The notes beneath the pieces were generated by a model. That model was not told the origin of the DNA, did not search any database, and saw nothing but the letters and a program-made list of their open reading frames with translations. The translations under genes and the position numbers were made by a program. Of a stretch of DNA of 57,928 nucleotides, positions 33,997 to 42,482 are shown in pieces. Origin of the DNA: JANQJA01 sp040880285 (lineage in GTDB: Bacteria > Pseudomonadota > Gammaproteobacteria > Pseudomonadales > Azotimanducaceae); contig JBBDIT010000084.1 of the NCBI GenBank assembly GCA_040880285.1, positions 1 to 57,928 of the forward strand, given 5' to 3'. How positions within the stretch are numbered: position 1 is the first letter of the stretch; the number at the start of each line of letters is the position of its first letter.

Positions 33997-34335
33997 CTAG
34001 TGGAAGAGCTGTCGCGCGAGTTCATCGATGACTATGGGTGATTTCATCGTCCGTATGCCGAGCAACGCCAGTCGTTCGCAGTCCGGGCCCGACCTTCCGC
34101 TATCGAGGAGCACGATCTGCGTGGTTGGGGAAGTGTAGCCGAGGACGCGTTCGACCTCATCGTCGCTTACAGGGCAGGTGCCGGAATCAACAAGAATTGA
34201 CGAGAAGTCCCGTTCTTTCAGCAAGGACAGGGCCTGTTCGAGATCATCTGCCGGAAACACCTCCACCTGCAGACACTCGGACAGCTTTGACAGGACCCCA
34301 GGTGCGACACCCAAGCTCAAAATGCACGCTGTCAT
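33997..34335 (-). CDS. Stand-alone receiver-like (pseudo-receiver) protein
   Basis: The 112-residue protein has the alternating strand-helix pattern of a response-regulator receiver. The would-be phospho-acceptor strand reads SSILVDSG (D51), and TMKSP near the end fits the conserved Lys-Pro turn. The usual acidic pair after strand 1 is missing (ILSLGVAPG in place of a DD motif), so Mg-dependent phosphorylation is doubtful. It has no output domain. An FNR-type palindrome sits 58 bases upstream of the start, suggesting oxygen or nitrosative control. The assignment rests on fold pattern, not strong motifs. Confidence 0.5.
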   Translation of the reverse strand: MTACILSLGVAPGVLSKLSECLQVEVFPADDLEQALSLLKERDFSSILVDSGTCPVSDDEVERVLGYTSPTTQIVLLDSGRSGPDCERLALLGIRTMKSPIVIDELARQLFH

Positions 34336-34393
34336 GCTATGTATCTGGTTGTTTCCATAGCGCGAATCTTCGCTACCAAAGACGCTGGCGTCA

Positions 34394-34407
34394 TTGACTT
34401 AAGTCAA
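34394..34407. promoter_or_regulatory. Perfect FNR/FixK-type palindrome
   Basis: TTGACTTAAGTCAA is fully symmetrical and fits the FNR-superfamily pattern TTGA-N6-TCAA. It lies between the divergent receiver-like gene (58 bases away) and ctaA (183 bases away). The short distance favours control of the receiver-like gene. Confidence 0.5.
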
Positions 34408-34590
34408 TTAGATGAGTGTGGGTTTAAGCCACAATAACTTCCACCAGTTTTGGGGCCCGGGCCAATCGTTTGGCCGTTGTTTCAGGGTGCAACCGCCTTG
34501 CGGTCCGGGCTCCTCTTTATTGCGACCGGATGGTGTACCGCTGCCGCAGACGGTAGAATTCGGCTCGAAGCTTTTCACGATACATTCCTT

Positions 34591-35607
34591 ATGACAGATT
34601 CCAACAGAGTCGTTGTTGCCTGGCTTGCTATTGTCTGTGCAACCGTATTTGCCATGATCGTTGTTGGTGGGGTGACACGCCTGACTGAAAGCGGTCTATC
34701 GATGGTGGACTGGCGCCCGATAATGGGAATAGTGCCGCCGACCAGTGATGAGGAGTGGCAGTCCGCGTTTGAAGCGTACCAACAATATCCGCAATACATG
34801 CAGGTTAACCGGGATATGGATCTTTCCGGATTCAAGCGTATTTTCTACTGGGAGTATGGTCATCGCGTGCTCGGACGGGTGATTGGTATTGTGTTTTTTG
34901 TACCGTTTATTTTGCTGTGGTGGTGCGGGAAGATCGAACCCCGCCTGATACGGCCGCTGGGGGTCGCCCTGGCTCTGGGCGGTGCCCAGGGACTGCTGGG
35001 TTGGTACATGGTAAAAAGCGGACTGATCGATATACCCAGGGTGAGCCACTATCGCCTTGCCGCCCACCTTTTGCTGGCGATGCTTATCTTCGCTTATCTT
35101 TACTGGTTGATACTATCGATTTTGGAAGTACGACGTGAGGCAGTATCAAAACATTTTCGCAACTTTGTTTTCTTGTTGGCAGGATTGACCACTGTGCAAT
35201 TGCTCTATGGCGCGTTTACTGCAGGGATTCGGGCAGGTTATGGTTATAACACCTTTCCGCTGATGAACGGCCAGTGGATAGCTGATGCCGTATTTTTTAT
35301 GCAACCCTGGTGGATTAACCTTTTTGAAAGCGGTGCGACCATCCAGTTTGTACATCGCTGGATCGGTACGCTGCTGCTTTGCCTTTCGTTTGGTGGCTGG
35401 ATACTGGGCCGCAGGTACCCTTCCCGTGTCAGGTGGGCAAGTGCAGGGCTGTTTGGTACGTTGCTTGTCCAATATGCGATCGGTGTCCTGACGCTGGTAC
35501 AAGTTGTACCGATTGGGCTTGCGAGCCTGCATCAGGCCTTTGCATGCGCGGTTATACTTGCCCTGGTTTACCTCGTCTACGTGACCCTGCCGGACCGGGC
35601 GACATGA
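34591..35607 (+). CDS. ctaA: Heme A synthase (COX15/CtaA family)
   Basis: This 338-residue inner membrane protein converts heme O to heme A for aa3-type oxidases. It has eight helices. Heme-ligand His residues lie in EYGHRVLGR, HYRLAAHLLLA, FVHRWIGTL and GLASLHQAFACAV. GGVTRLTESGLSMVDWRPI is the family's N-terminal signature. The ATG at 34591 begins just before helix 1; 47 upstream codons are open but lack family sequence. Since cbb3 oxidases contain no heme A, the genome probably also encodes an aa3 oxidase. Its stop overlaps nadE by four bases (ATGA). Confidence 0.93.
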   Translation: MTDSNRVVVAWLAIVCATVFAMIVVGGVTRLTESGLSMVDWRPIMGIVPPTSDEEWQSAFEAYQQYPQYMQVNRDMDLSGFKRIFYWEYGHRVLGRVIGIVFFVPFILLWWCGKIEPRLIRPLGVALALGGAQGLLGWYMVKSGLIDIPRVSHYRLAAHLLLAMLIFAYLYWLILSILEVRREAVSKHFRNFVFLLAGLTTVQLLYGAFTAGIRAGYGYNTFPLMNGQWIADAVFFMQPWWINLFESGATIQFVHRWIGTLLLCLSFGGWILGRRYPSRVRWASAGLFGTLLVQYAIGVLTLVQVVPIGLASLHQAFACAVILALVYLVYVTLPDRAT

Positions 35608-37361
35608 AAGTCTGTCTTGGCCAGATCAATACAACGCCAGGCGACTTTACCAACAACCTTGCGGCAACCAGGCGCGGCATTGAAGTCGCGAGTGCAAGCG
35701 AATGCGACCTTATCGTGTTCCCGGAGCTCAGTATTCCTGGCTACCTGAGCCAGGATCTTATCTACCATCCGGCCTATATCGACCGAAACCTCGCGGTGTT
35801 GGAGGAAATCCGGAGTTTTACAGAGGGCATCTTCTCCGGCCTTCATGTGGTGGTTGGCTATATCGACAGGAACAGGGGTCCGGGTAAGCCATTTTTTAAC
35901 ATGCTCGCGGTTATCAAAGCGGGAGAAATAGTTGGTCGCTATGCCAAACAGTTGATTCCTTTTTATGATGTGTTTGATGAGCTCCGGTACTTTGAGCCTG
36001 GATCAGGACTACTCACCCTGGATATTGCCGGGCTGAAAACAGGATTCACTATTTGCGAGGACCTGTGGAACGACAAGGGATCGGACGACTATAACTACGC
36101 AGATAATCCAATGGAGCAGTATCGCTCTGTGGGGGTGGAGGTCATCGTTTCGCCGAACAGCTCGCCATATGTCCATGATAAGACGTGGCAGCGGCTCAAA
36201 GTCATCGCACCGGGTTCAGAACCCGATATCACGGTAGTCTATGTAAATCAGTGCGGTGGCCAGGATGAGCTTGTATTCGACGGTCAGAGTTTTGTTGTTA
36301 AGGGTGGCGATCTCCTGCATATCGCGACCACCGTCGATTCCGATAGTTTTGAGGTCGTCAATATTGACGCTCCGCCGCGCATTCAGAAAGTCTATGAAGT
36401 TTCCCATCGCCAGAAGCTGCGGGAGGAAACTGTAAAGCTGTATGACCTGCTGGTGCTCGGATTGCGTGACTACACGCTGAAGTCAGGATTCAAGCAGTTG
36501 GTGTTGGCTTCGAGCGGTGGAGTCGATAGCGCTGTGGTCTGTAAGCTGGCATGCGATGCAGTCGGGCCGTCAAATGTCCACGCTGTAAGAATGCCGTCAA
36601 TTTATAGCAGCGAACACTCCCGGGAGGATGCACGCGAGCTCCATGCAAAGCTGGGTTGCTTCGACTATGAAGTCGAGATTCGTCACGAGGAAATAGTCAG
36701 TCTGCTCAATGCGCGCTACGGTAAACATGCCGATCCGGAAAACCTGGTGCGACAGGTGTTGGCAGAAGGTCGTTACCAGATAGTTGCAGACGAAAATATG
36801 CAGGCTCGATTGCGAGATATCTATCTCATGCACTTCAGCAACGCCTATGGCGCCATGCCACTGTCGACCGGGAACAAGACAGAATCGGCTTGCGGTTATT
36901 ACACGCACTTCGATATGAATTTCAGTTATGCCCCTATCAAGGACCTGTACAAATTCCAGGTGATTGATATCGCACGGAAAGCGCGTGACATCCCCGACAA
37001 TATCTGGCAGAAGCCACCCAGCGCTGAACTCTCACATGGTCAAACTGATGAAGAAAGTTTGCTTGCTTATGCCATACTTGACCCGATTGTGCGGGCTTAC
37101 GTGGAGGAGTACATCAGCACCTTTGAGACTTTTCGGGACTGGGTCATCAAACAGTTAGCTACCAATGAGGTGATTACACTGGACGCCGACCAGTTAAAGG
37201 CCTGGCTTGTCACCGGGCACGCCGGGACTGAATTTCAGCGCATTATCAGCCTGATGGGCAAGATGGAATTCAAGCGCCGCCAGACTTGCCCTGGAACCAA
37301 GGTAACCAAAGTGGCATTCGGGACCGGGCGGCGCGTACCCATCGTGGAAAAGTGGTCATAG
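35604..37361 (+). CDS. nadE: Glutamine-dependent NAD+ synthetase
   Basis: The 585-residue two-domain enzyme makes NAD from nicotinate adenine dinucleotide. The N-terminal nitrilase-type glutaminase domain (about 1-260) shows the triad E41 (FPELSIPGY), K115 (RYAKQLIPFYDVF) and C151 (TICEDLWN). The C-terminal synthetase domain has the ATP-pyrophosphatase loop SSGGVDS (303-309), and ends with KRRQTCPGTKVT. LSTGNKTESACGY is also typical. The ATG at 35604 overlaps the ctaA stop, so the two are translationally coupled, an uncommon pairing. It converges with hsp20. Confidence 0.96.
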   Translation: MKVCLGQINTTPGDFTNNLAATRRGIEVASASECDLIVFPELSIPGYLSQDLIYHPAYIDRNLAVLEEIRSFTEGIFSGLHVVVGYIDRNRGPGKPFFNMLAVIKAGEIVGRYAKQLIPFYDVFDELRYFEPGSGLLTLDIAGLKTGFTICEDLWNDKGSDDYNYADNPMEQYRSVGVEVIVSPNSSPYVHDKTWQRLKVIAPGSEPDITVVYVNQCGGQDELVFDGQSFVVKGGDLLHIATTVDSDSFEVVNIDAPPRIQKVYEVSHRQKLREETVKLYDLLVLGLRDYTLKSGFKQLVLASSGGVDSAVVCKLACDAVGPSNVHAVRMPSIYSSEHSREDARELHAKLGCFDYEVEIRHEEIVSLLNARYGKHADPENLVRQVLAEGRYQIVADENMQARLRDIYLMHFSNAYGAMPLSTGNKTESACGYYTHFDMNFSYAPIKDLYKFQVIDIARKARDIPDNIWQKPPSAELSHGQTDEESLLAYAILDPIVRAYVEEYISTFETFRDWVIKQLATNEVITLDADQLKAWLVTGHAGTEFQRIISLMGKMEFKRRQTCPGTKVTKVAFGTGRRVPIVEKWS

Positions 37362-37387
37362 TCGACCCTGTCTTCCACGACTGAATT

Positions 37388-37828
37388 TCATTCAACGCTA
37401 ATGGTGCGGGGTTTGTTGGCTTCCACTTTGGGAATGGCAACTTCCAGTACGCCGTTATCTACCCTTGCTTTGATGGCGTCCGCATCGGCACTCCTTGGTA
37501 GTGTGAACTGGCGAATAAACGTCCCGCTAATACGTTCACGGCGCTTGTAACTTCCTTCGTCAGCTTCCGTGGTTGTCGACCGTGTACCCTTGATCGTCAG
37601 CGTGTTGTGGTCCAGGGTAATATCGATGTCTTTTGGGGCGACCCCGGGCACATCAACGGTGACTGTAAAGCCCGCTTCATCCTCGCAGATGTCAACTTGC
37701 GGTAACCAGTTGGTTGCCTCATAGGGTGTCTCATTCCCCCGACCGGCGACAGGATCATCGAACGCCCGTGACAGCTCACGATGTAGCTGGTTCAAAGCGC
37801 CAAATGGTGAATAAATAGGCTGGTTCAT
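37388..37828 (-). CDS. Small heat shock protein, Hsp20/alpha-crystallin family
   Basis: This 146-residue ATP-independent holdase chaperone has an N-terminal arm (1-45) and an alpha-crystallin domain at about 45-135 (WLPQVDICEDEAGFTVTVDV, then RISGTFIRQFTLPRSADAD and NGVLEVAIPK). The short C-terminal tail carries the PRTISVE motif. The ATG at 37828 has a GGAG site; an upstream ATG eight codons earlier is less likely. A sigma-32-type promoter lies 47-75 bases upstream. It diverges from uspA, another stress gene. Confidence 0.93.
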   Translation of the reverse strand: MNQPIYSPFGALNQLHRELSRAFDDPVAGRGNETPYEATNWLPQVDICEDEAGFTVTVDVPGVAPKDIDITLDHNTLTIKGTRSTTTEADEGSYKRRERISGTFIRQFTLPRSADADAIKARVDNGVLEVAIPKVEANKPRTISVE

Positions 37829-37874
37829 GATAATTTCTCCACTCTGATTCAAAGGGTTACGACTGCCTTCCTCT

Positions 37875-37903
37875 AAAATAGGATTGGACGTCGAATATTC
37901 AAG
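37875..37903 (-). promoter_or_regulatory. Heat-shock (sigma-32-type) promoter for hsp20
   Basis: On the minus strand CTTGAAT (37903-37897) is followed after 14 bases by CCTATTTT (37882-37875). These are close to the sigma-32 consensus CTTGAAA and CCCCATNT with correct spacing. The -10 end lies 47 bases before the hsp20 start codon. Confidence 0.5.
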
Positions 37904-37996
37904 AGGGCAGTGTCTGATTTGGCAGATTTGCCATTATGCCCGGCGTTTCAAATGGCCCTGGTCAAATGGCGCTGGGAGTGGCATTTTGGCAGGTGA

Positions 37997-38010
37997 TTGA
38001 CTAACGTCCA
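37997..38010. promoter_or_regulatory. FNR-type site upstream of uspA
   Basis: TTGACTAACGTCCA differs at one position from the TTGAC-N4-GTCAA form seen as a perfect palindrome at 34394. A weak -10 (TATGCT, 38030-38035) lies downstream, so the site would be near -40, the class II activator position. uspA-type genes in related bacteria are often FNR/Anr-controlled. Confidence 0.35.
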
Positions 38011-38064
38011 TGGTCCGACACTGGTAGAGTATGCTTCCATAAATCACTGATAAGGGACGTTGAG

Positions 38065-38514
38065 ATGGCCAAGTACAATAAAATCCTGTTAGCACTGGAT
38101 TTTCACGGTGACAACTCAAAAATCTTAGAGAGAGGGGCCGACATGGCAGAGGCGAACAGTGCCGAGCTCTTCCTGATTCATGTCAACGAGCCCCTGGCCA
38201 TTGCCTATGCTGCCGACGGTATGAGTTGGAGTGACCAGGTGGTAGCACTTGAGGCCAGCTTGCGCAAAGAGGCACAGGCCAAAATGGGTGAGATCGCAGG
38301 CAAACTCAATGTGAAGGCTGATAACTGCATTATCAAGGAAGGCAAGCCATCAACGGAGATTCACAAGGCAGTCGATGATCATGGCATTGACCTTATTGTG
38401 CTGGGCACACATGGGCAGAGCGGCTTGCAGCTGATTCTTGGATCTACCGCCAATAGTGTCTTGCATGGTGTAACTTGCGATGTGCTGGCGGTTCGAGTCA
38501 ACGGCGACGATTAG
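38065..38514 (+). CDS. uspA: Universal stress protein, UspA family
   Basis: The 149-residue single-domain Usp has an N-terminal strand KYNKILLALDFHGD and a C-terminal VLGTHGQSGLQLILGSTANS, which carries the G-x2-G-x9-G(S/T) nucleotide-binding motif, so it probably binds ATP. Usp proteins support survival under stasis, oxygen limitation or other stress by a poorly defined mechanism. An FNR-like site lies 55 bases upstream. The ribosome site is GGGACGTTGAG. The neighbour sirB2-type gene is convergent, with seven bases between the stops. Confidence 0.9.
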   Translation: MAKYNKILLALDFHGDNSKILERGADMAEANSAELFLIHVNEPLAIAYAADGMSWSDQVVALEASLRKEAQAKMGEIAGKLNVKADNCIIKEGKPSTEIHKAVDDHGIDLIVLGTHGQSGLQLILGSTANSVLHGVTCDVLAVRVNGDD

Positions 38515-38521
38515 CGCTGAT

Positions 38522-38917
38522 TTAGAAGAGATTTATCAATACGCCTAGTGGGTGGTGATAATAGGCGACCGACACGATAAAGCCGAACAGCACCAGAGCG
38601 CCAACGAATGCCATTTGACGGATGGTCTTCGTCCGGCCTCGTTTGAGTGCCACTGTCCCCAGCAGAATGTATCCAACCAGCGCGATGACCTTGACGGTCA
38701 CCCAACCATGCACGAAGGGATACTGGCGAAGCATGATGGAAAGGACAATGGCCGACGCCAGCAATACGGTATCAATCAGGTGGGGTGCGATCCGGACAAC
38801 CGGGTGAGACAGCAGGGGGCTCTCCCGTAGCATCCAGTAACCGCGCAGACAGAAAAAAGAGATTGATATCACAGCGCAGGTTACGTGAGTTGAAAAGGCA
38901 ATGAGGTAGGGTGACAA
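38522..38917 (-). CDS. SirB2-family membrane protein
   Basis: The 131-residue protein has four membrane helices (about 5-25, 45-65, 72-92, 100-122). FSTHVTCAVISISFFCLRGYW and APHLIDTVLLASAIVLSIML are typical of the SirB/SirB2 family. The family was named for a Salmonella locus near sirC, and its biochemical role is not known. The upstream M14-type gene is on the same strand and ends five bases past... more precisely, its stop lies four bases from this start, so the two are probably co-transcribed. Confidence 0.82.
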   Translation of the reverse strand: MSPYLIAFSTHVTCAVISISFFCLRGYWMLRESPLLSHPVVRIAPHLIDTVLLASAIVLSIMLRQYPFVHGWVTVKVIALVGYILLGTVALKRGRTKTIRQMAFVGALVLFGFIVSVAYYHHPLGVLINLF

Positions 38918-38921
38918 GGTG

Positions 38922-39947
38922 TTACTCCGCTGGTGTCAAATAAAGCAAGCAATCTCTTTTGGCGATGAATGGGTCGGTGGTGGCCATGAACAGCGTAATC
39001 GGTTGCTGCGTGACTAAAAATCCGTCCTGTTCGCTGAGATAGTCGGACAGCAGGTCCTCACCGTCCGCGCTCATGATGCGAAGGTGAGAGAGTGCGGGCT
39101 TGTCGATCCAACCGATGGCGGTGCCTTTTTCGATCCGGGAAAAGTTCAATTGGTCAATGGTATTGAATACCGTAATGTCAGCTGCATCTTGTACTGAGCT
39201 TGAGTAGTGTAGTTCACAGTAATCGTCAACTTCGAGCCGATGTGGATGCCTCAGTAGCATCAGCGGCATTACTTGTGTATCGAAAAGTTGGTGTCGTGAA
39301 GCGAAGTGACCAAGCGTTTCAATTGCCATGGCATCCGCCCTGGGATCCATAAAACCACCAAACTCAATGGTAATTACAGGGCAATTCAATCGCGCCTGTT
39401 GCTCGATCAGTGTACCGAGCGTCAAGTCCAGGACGACGAGGCGGCGAGTGAAACCCTGGGTTAATTGAAGCGTACGGGCACTGTCAATGGTTGCAACGGC
39501 GAAGGGTTCGCTGTGTGCCGATGTATTGTGGGTATCAATAATGGCTTCCGGCGCGAAAGATTCCAGTTTCTCGAGAATGGCTCTTGCCAGTTTGCGCTGC
39601 CTTGTATCAAAGGGTGGATTAAAGCATCGATTCAGGTCCTGGTCTTCGGGCAGGTATCGGTGTGAGAAAGGTGGGTCAAGTTTCGCCGCTTCCACTGATG
39701 CGATAAAAATCCCCAGATTGGTGGCCGGTTTGCTTCCGGATGTGATGAGCCGGTGAATTGCTTTGAGGCCGGACGGTTCATTGCCGTGTAACAAGGTAAC
39801 GATGGCGCGGTTGCGGCTATCATCCTGTCCGGGAATCGTGATCCAGGTGGGTCCCGTCAGGATGCGCAGGAATTCGAGATAATCCTTGCCTGTAGCCTCC
39901 GGTGGCGGATTGTACCATTCTTCAAAGTAGGGCGATGTCGCATGCAT
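38922..39947 (-). CDS. Succinylglutamate desuccinylase / aspartoacylase-family zinc deacylase (M14-like)
   Basis: This 341-residue protein has the zinc-carboxypeptidase-like fold of the AstE/aspartoacylase group. The HGNEPSG segment holds the first His and Glu zinc ligands. DQDLNRCF supplies conserved substrate residues. IIDTHNTS holds the third His ligand, and VITIEFGG the later Glu region. These enzymes hydrolyse N-acyl amino acids. Without other ast genes nearby, an arginine succinyltransferase pathway role is not supported. The ATG at 39947 is chosen because the longer frame runs through the divergent ligase gene. No clear ribosome site is seen. Only 43 bases separate it from the divergent YbdK-type gene. 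Confidence 0.8.
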   Translation of the reverse strand: MHATSPYFEEWYNPPPEATGKDYLEFLRILTGPTWITIPGQDDSRNRAIVTLLHGNEPSGLKAIHRLITSGSKPATNLGIFIASVEAAKLDPPFSHRYLPEDQDLNRCFNPPFDTRQRKLARAILEKLESFAPEAIIDTHNTSAHSEPFAVATIDSARTLQLTQGFTRRLVVLDLTLGTLIEQQARLNCPVITIEFGGFMDPRADAMAIETLGHFASRHQLFDTQVMPLMLLRHPHRLEVDDYCELHYSSSVQDAADITVFNTIDQLNFSRIEKGTAIGWIDKPALSHLRIMSADGEDLLSDYLSEQDGFLVTQQPITLFMATTDPFIAKRDCLLYLTPAE

Positions 39948-39990
39948 GTATGTATTATAAACTAACTGAAACGCACATTTGGTGCATCGG

Positions 39991-41127
39991 ATGAGACTGA
40001 AAGAACCGTCATTTACCCTGGGCGTCGAAGAAGAATACCTGTTGGTCGATAAGCAGACCCGCGATCTTGTCAGCGACCCACCGCCAGAATTAATGCTGGA
40101 GTGTGTTAGAAGGTGTGGCGAACAGGTCAGCCCTGAGCTCATGCGGTCCCAGATTGAAATTGGCACAGCAGTCTCACGCAACGTGAAGGAGGCCGGCGCT
40201 GACTTGAAACGCTTGCGCGGCATAATCGCCGAAGTCAGTGACAAGTACGGTTGTGCGCCCATCGCAGTTTCAACCCATCCTTTTGCCAGATGGCTTGAAC
40301 AAAAGCAGACCGAGAAGGACCGGTACAGTGAGCTGACTCGCGAAATGCAAGCCGCAGCGAGGCGGTTACTGATCTGTGGCACCCATGTGCATGTGGGGAT
40401 TGATGATCCGGAATTGCGCATTGATCTCATGAACCAGATGTCCTACTTTCTGCCCCATCTGCTGGCAATGTCGTGTTCGTCTCCATTCTGGGAAGGTGAC
40501 AATACCGGCCTTAAATCCTATCGGCTGACGGTTTTTGACGCGTTGCCAAGGACCGGTCTGCCGGAGCAGTTCGCCAGCTATGCCGAATACGAGCGCCATG
40601 TTGCGGTGCTGGTCAATGCGGGGTTGATCGAGGACACGAGTAAAATCTGGTGGGATCTGAGGCCGAGTGGGCGATTCCCGACGTTGGAAACTCGCATCAT
40701 GGATATGTGTACCAACATCAATCACACGCTCAGTATGGTTGCCCTCAATGTTTGCCTCTTGCGGATGCTGTTTCGATTGCGACTGAATAATCAGCGTTGG
40801 CGGGTGTATGCCAGCATGCTCGTACAAGAAAATCGTTGGCGCGCCATGCGCTATTCGTTTGATGAAGGTATGATCGATCTCGCCAGGGGAGAAGTGGTGG
40901 AGTTTGCCAGTTTGCTGGAAGAATTGATGGACTTTGTCGCAGAGGACGCCGAGGCCCTTGGCTGTACCGCAGAAATTGAACAGCTGCCTGATATCCTCAG
41001 GCATGGTACGAGCGCACACCGGCAGCTACATGTGTACGGACAATCCATGTCTGAAGGCGATACGCCGGAAGCGGCCTTGCGTAAAGTTGTCGATTGGTTG
41101 ATCGGGGAGACCGTAAAAGGCATCTAG
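39991..41127 (+). CDS. YbdK-type carboxylate-amine ligase (glutamate-cysteine ligase 2 family)
   Basis: The 378-residue ligase of the GCS2 family begins FTLGVEEEYLLVD, with the acidic metal-binding EEE. Other family segments are CGTHVHVGIDD, SCSSPFWEGDNTGLKSYR and TLETRIMDMC. E. coli YbdK has weak gamma-glutamylcysteine synthetase activity, and the true substrates of most members are unknown. The ATG at 39991 gives a natural start; TTG and GTG codons just upstream are in frame. It is divergent from an amide-hydrolysing M14-like gene, so the pair may make and break the same kind of bond. It is followed 36 bases later by the PPi-phosphofructokinase gene. Confidence 0.85.
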   Translation: MRLKEPSFTLGVEEEYLLVDKQTRDLVSDPPPELMLECVRRCGEQVSPELMRSQIEIGTAVSRNVKEAGADLKRLRGIIAEVSDKYGCAPIAVSTHPFARWLEQKQTEKDRYSELTREMQAAARRLLICGTHVHVGIDDPELRIDLMNQMSYFLPHLLAMSCSSPFWEGDNTGLKSYRLTVFDALPRTGLPEQFASYAEYERHVAVLVNAGLIEDTSKIWWDLRPSGRFPTLETRIMDMCTNINHTLSMVALNVCLLRMLFRLRLNNQRWRVYASMLVQENRWRAMRYSFDEGMIDLARGEVVEFASLLEELMDFVAEDAEALGCTAEIEQLPDILRHGTSAHRQLHVYGQSMSEGDTPEAALRKVVDWLIGETVKGI

Positions 41128-41163
41128 GATCCTCTTGAATGGTAAGGCAGGGAGAACCGGTTT

Positions 41164-42420
41164 ATGTCGGGAAAAAACGTGTTGTACGCCCAGTCAGGTG
41201 GAGTGACTTCCGTTATCAATGCTTCGGCGTGCGGCGTGATAGAAACCGCTCGCGGGAATCGCAAGTTCGGGAAGGTGCTTGCGGGAAAAAACGGCATTAT
41301 CGGTGTCCTGCGAGAGGAGTTGATCGACACGTCTTCCGAGTCACGACATTCCATTGCCGGATTGCGTTACACACCGTCCGGTGCGTTTGGGTCATGCCGA
41401 TATAAACTGGGCTCGCCGGACGACGAACGGGCAGAATTTGAGCGACTCATTGACGTCTTCAAGGCGCACGATATTGGTTATTTTTTCTACAATGGTGGTG
41501 GTGATTCGCAAGATACGGCAAACAAGGTGGCTTCTTTCAGCCGTTCAGTAGGCTTTCCCGTTACCTGTATCGGGATTCCGAAAACCGTCGATAATGATTT
41601 ACCGCTCACTGATTGTTCACCCGGATTTGGTTCTGTTGCCAAATATGTGGCGGTCTCCACACGTGAGGCAGGGCTTGACGTTGCATCCATGGCGGCCTCA
41701 TCCACGAGGGTGTTTGTACTCGAGGTAATGGGGCGTCACGCGGGCTGGATCGCGGCCGCGAGTGGCCTTGCGAAGGAGGAGCGAGATGATCCTCCGCACA
41801 TTATCCTGTTTCCGGAAATCGCATTTGACCGTAACGCCTTTCTTGGGCGGGTTTCGGCCACGGTCCAGAAGGTTGGCTTTTGTGTGGTGGTTGCCTCGGA
41901 AGGTACGCAGTATGCAGATGGTGCCTTTATCGCAGATGCGGGTCAGAAGGATGCGTTTGGTCATACCCAGCTGGGCGGCGTTGCGCCTACCCTCGTTGAG
42001 ATGATCAAAGCGGCACATGGATACAAGTGTCACTGGTCGGTGGCGGACTATCTGCAGCGAGCCGCAAGGCATATTGCATCGGCAACGGATGTAGAACAGG
42101 CATACGCCGTGGGTAAGGCTGCGGTAGACTTTGCGGCAATGGGAAAAAATGCGGTGATGCCCATCATTGTCCGGGGCAAGGGTAAGTTATACCGCTGGCG
42201 TATCGGTGAGGCGCCTTTATCGAAAGTGGCCAATATTGAGAAGAAAATGCCGAGGTCATTTATCACCAGAGATGGATTTGGTATTACTTCGAAAGCCAGG
42301 ACCTACCTGTCGCCTTTGATCAAGGGCGAGGATTATCCACCGTACAAGAATGGTCTGCCGGATTACGTACGGCTCAAGAATAAGTTGGTGAGGAAGAAAT
42401 TGCCTGCATTTGTAGTTTAG
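41164..42420 (+). CDS. pfp: Pyrophosphate-dependent 6-phosphofructokinase
   Basis: This 418-residue enzyme reversibly phosphorylates fructose 6-phosphate using PPi in place of ATP. The first loop is YAQSGGVTSVINA. The phosphate-donor loop reads GGGDS (111-115), with D114 where ATP enzymes have Gly. PKTVDND (139-145) has K140 in the position that marks PPi users. MGRHAGWIAAASGLA is the following helix. The sequence type resembles the pyrophosphate enzymes of methylotrophic gammaproteobacteria. The next genes encode a membrane pyrophosphatase (convergent) and a soluble pyrophosphatase, a metabolic grouping around PPi. GGGAGAACC precedes the ATG. Confidence 0.9.
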   Translation: MSGKNVLYAQSGGVTSVINASACGVIETARGNRKFGKVLAGKNGIIGVLREELIDTSSESRHSIAGLRYTPSGAFGSCRYKLGSPDDERAEFERLIDVFKAHDIGYFFYNGGGDSQDTANKVASFSRSVGFPVTCIGIPKTVDNDLPLTDCSPGFGSVAKYVAVSTREAGLDVASMAASSTRVFVLEVMGRHAGWIAAASGLAKEERDDPPHIILFPEIAFDRNAFLGRVSATVQKVGFCVVVASEGTQYADGAFIADAGQKDAFGHTQLGGVAPTLVEMIKAAHGYKCHWSVADYLQRAARHIASATDVEQAYAVGKAAVDFAAMGKNAVMPIIVRGKGKLYRWRIGEAPLSKVANIEKKMPRSFITRDGFGITSKARTYLSPLIKGEDYPPYKNGLPDYVRLKNKLVRKKLPAFVV

Positions 42421-42440
42421 GGCAGACATTACCCGGCGCT

Positions 42441-42472
42441 GGCCTTGCTGCAAATCAAATCACAGCAAGGCC
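42441..42472. terminator. Bidirectional hairpin between pfp and hppA
   Basis: A perfect ten-base inverted repeat, GGCCTTGCTG (42441-42450) and CAGCAAGGCC (42463-42472), with a 12-base loop lies between the convergent stops. There is no long T-run on either side, so termination may be partly Rho-dependent. Confidence 0.6.
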
Positions 42473-42482
42473 CTGCGGGTTC

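Noticed and set aside
35379..35603. 75-residue extension of NAD synthetase into ctaA
   Set aside because: ctaA is well supported there in another frame; the ATGA junction at 35604 is the natural start.
39948..40430. 160-residue N-terminal extension of the M14-like deacylase
   Set aside because: It is antisense to the YbdK-type ligase gene and lacks family sequence.
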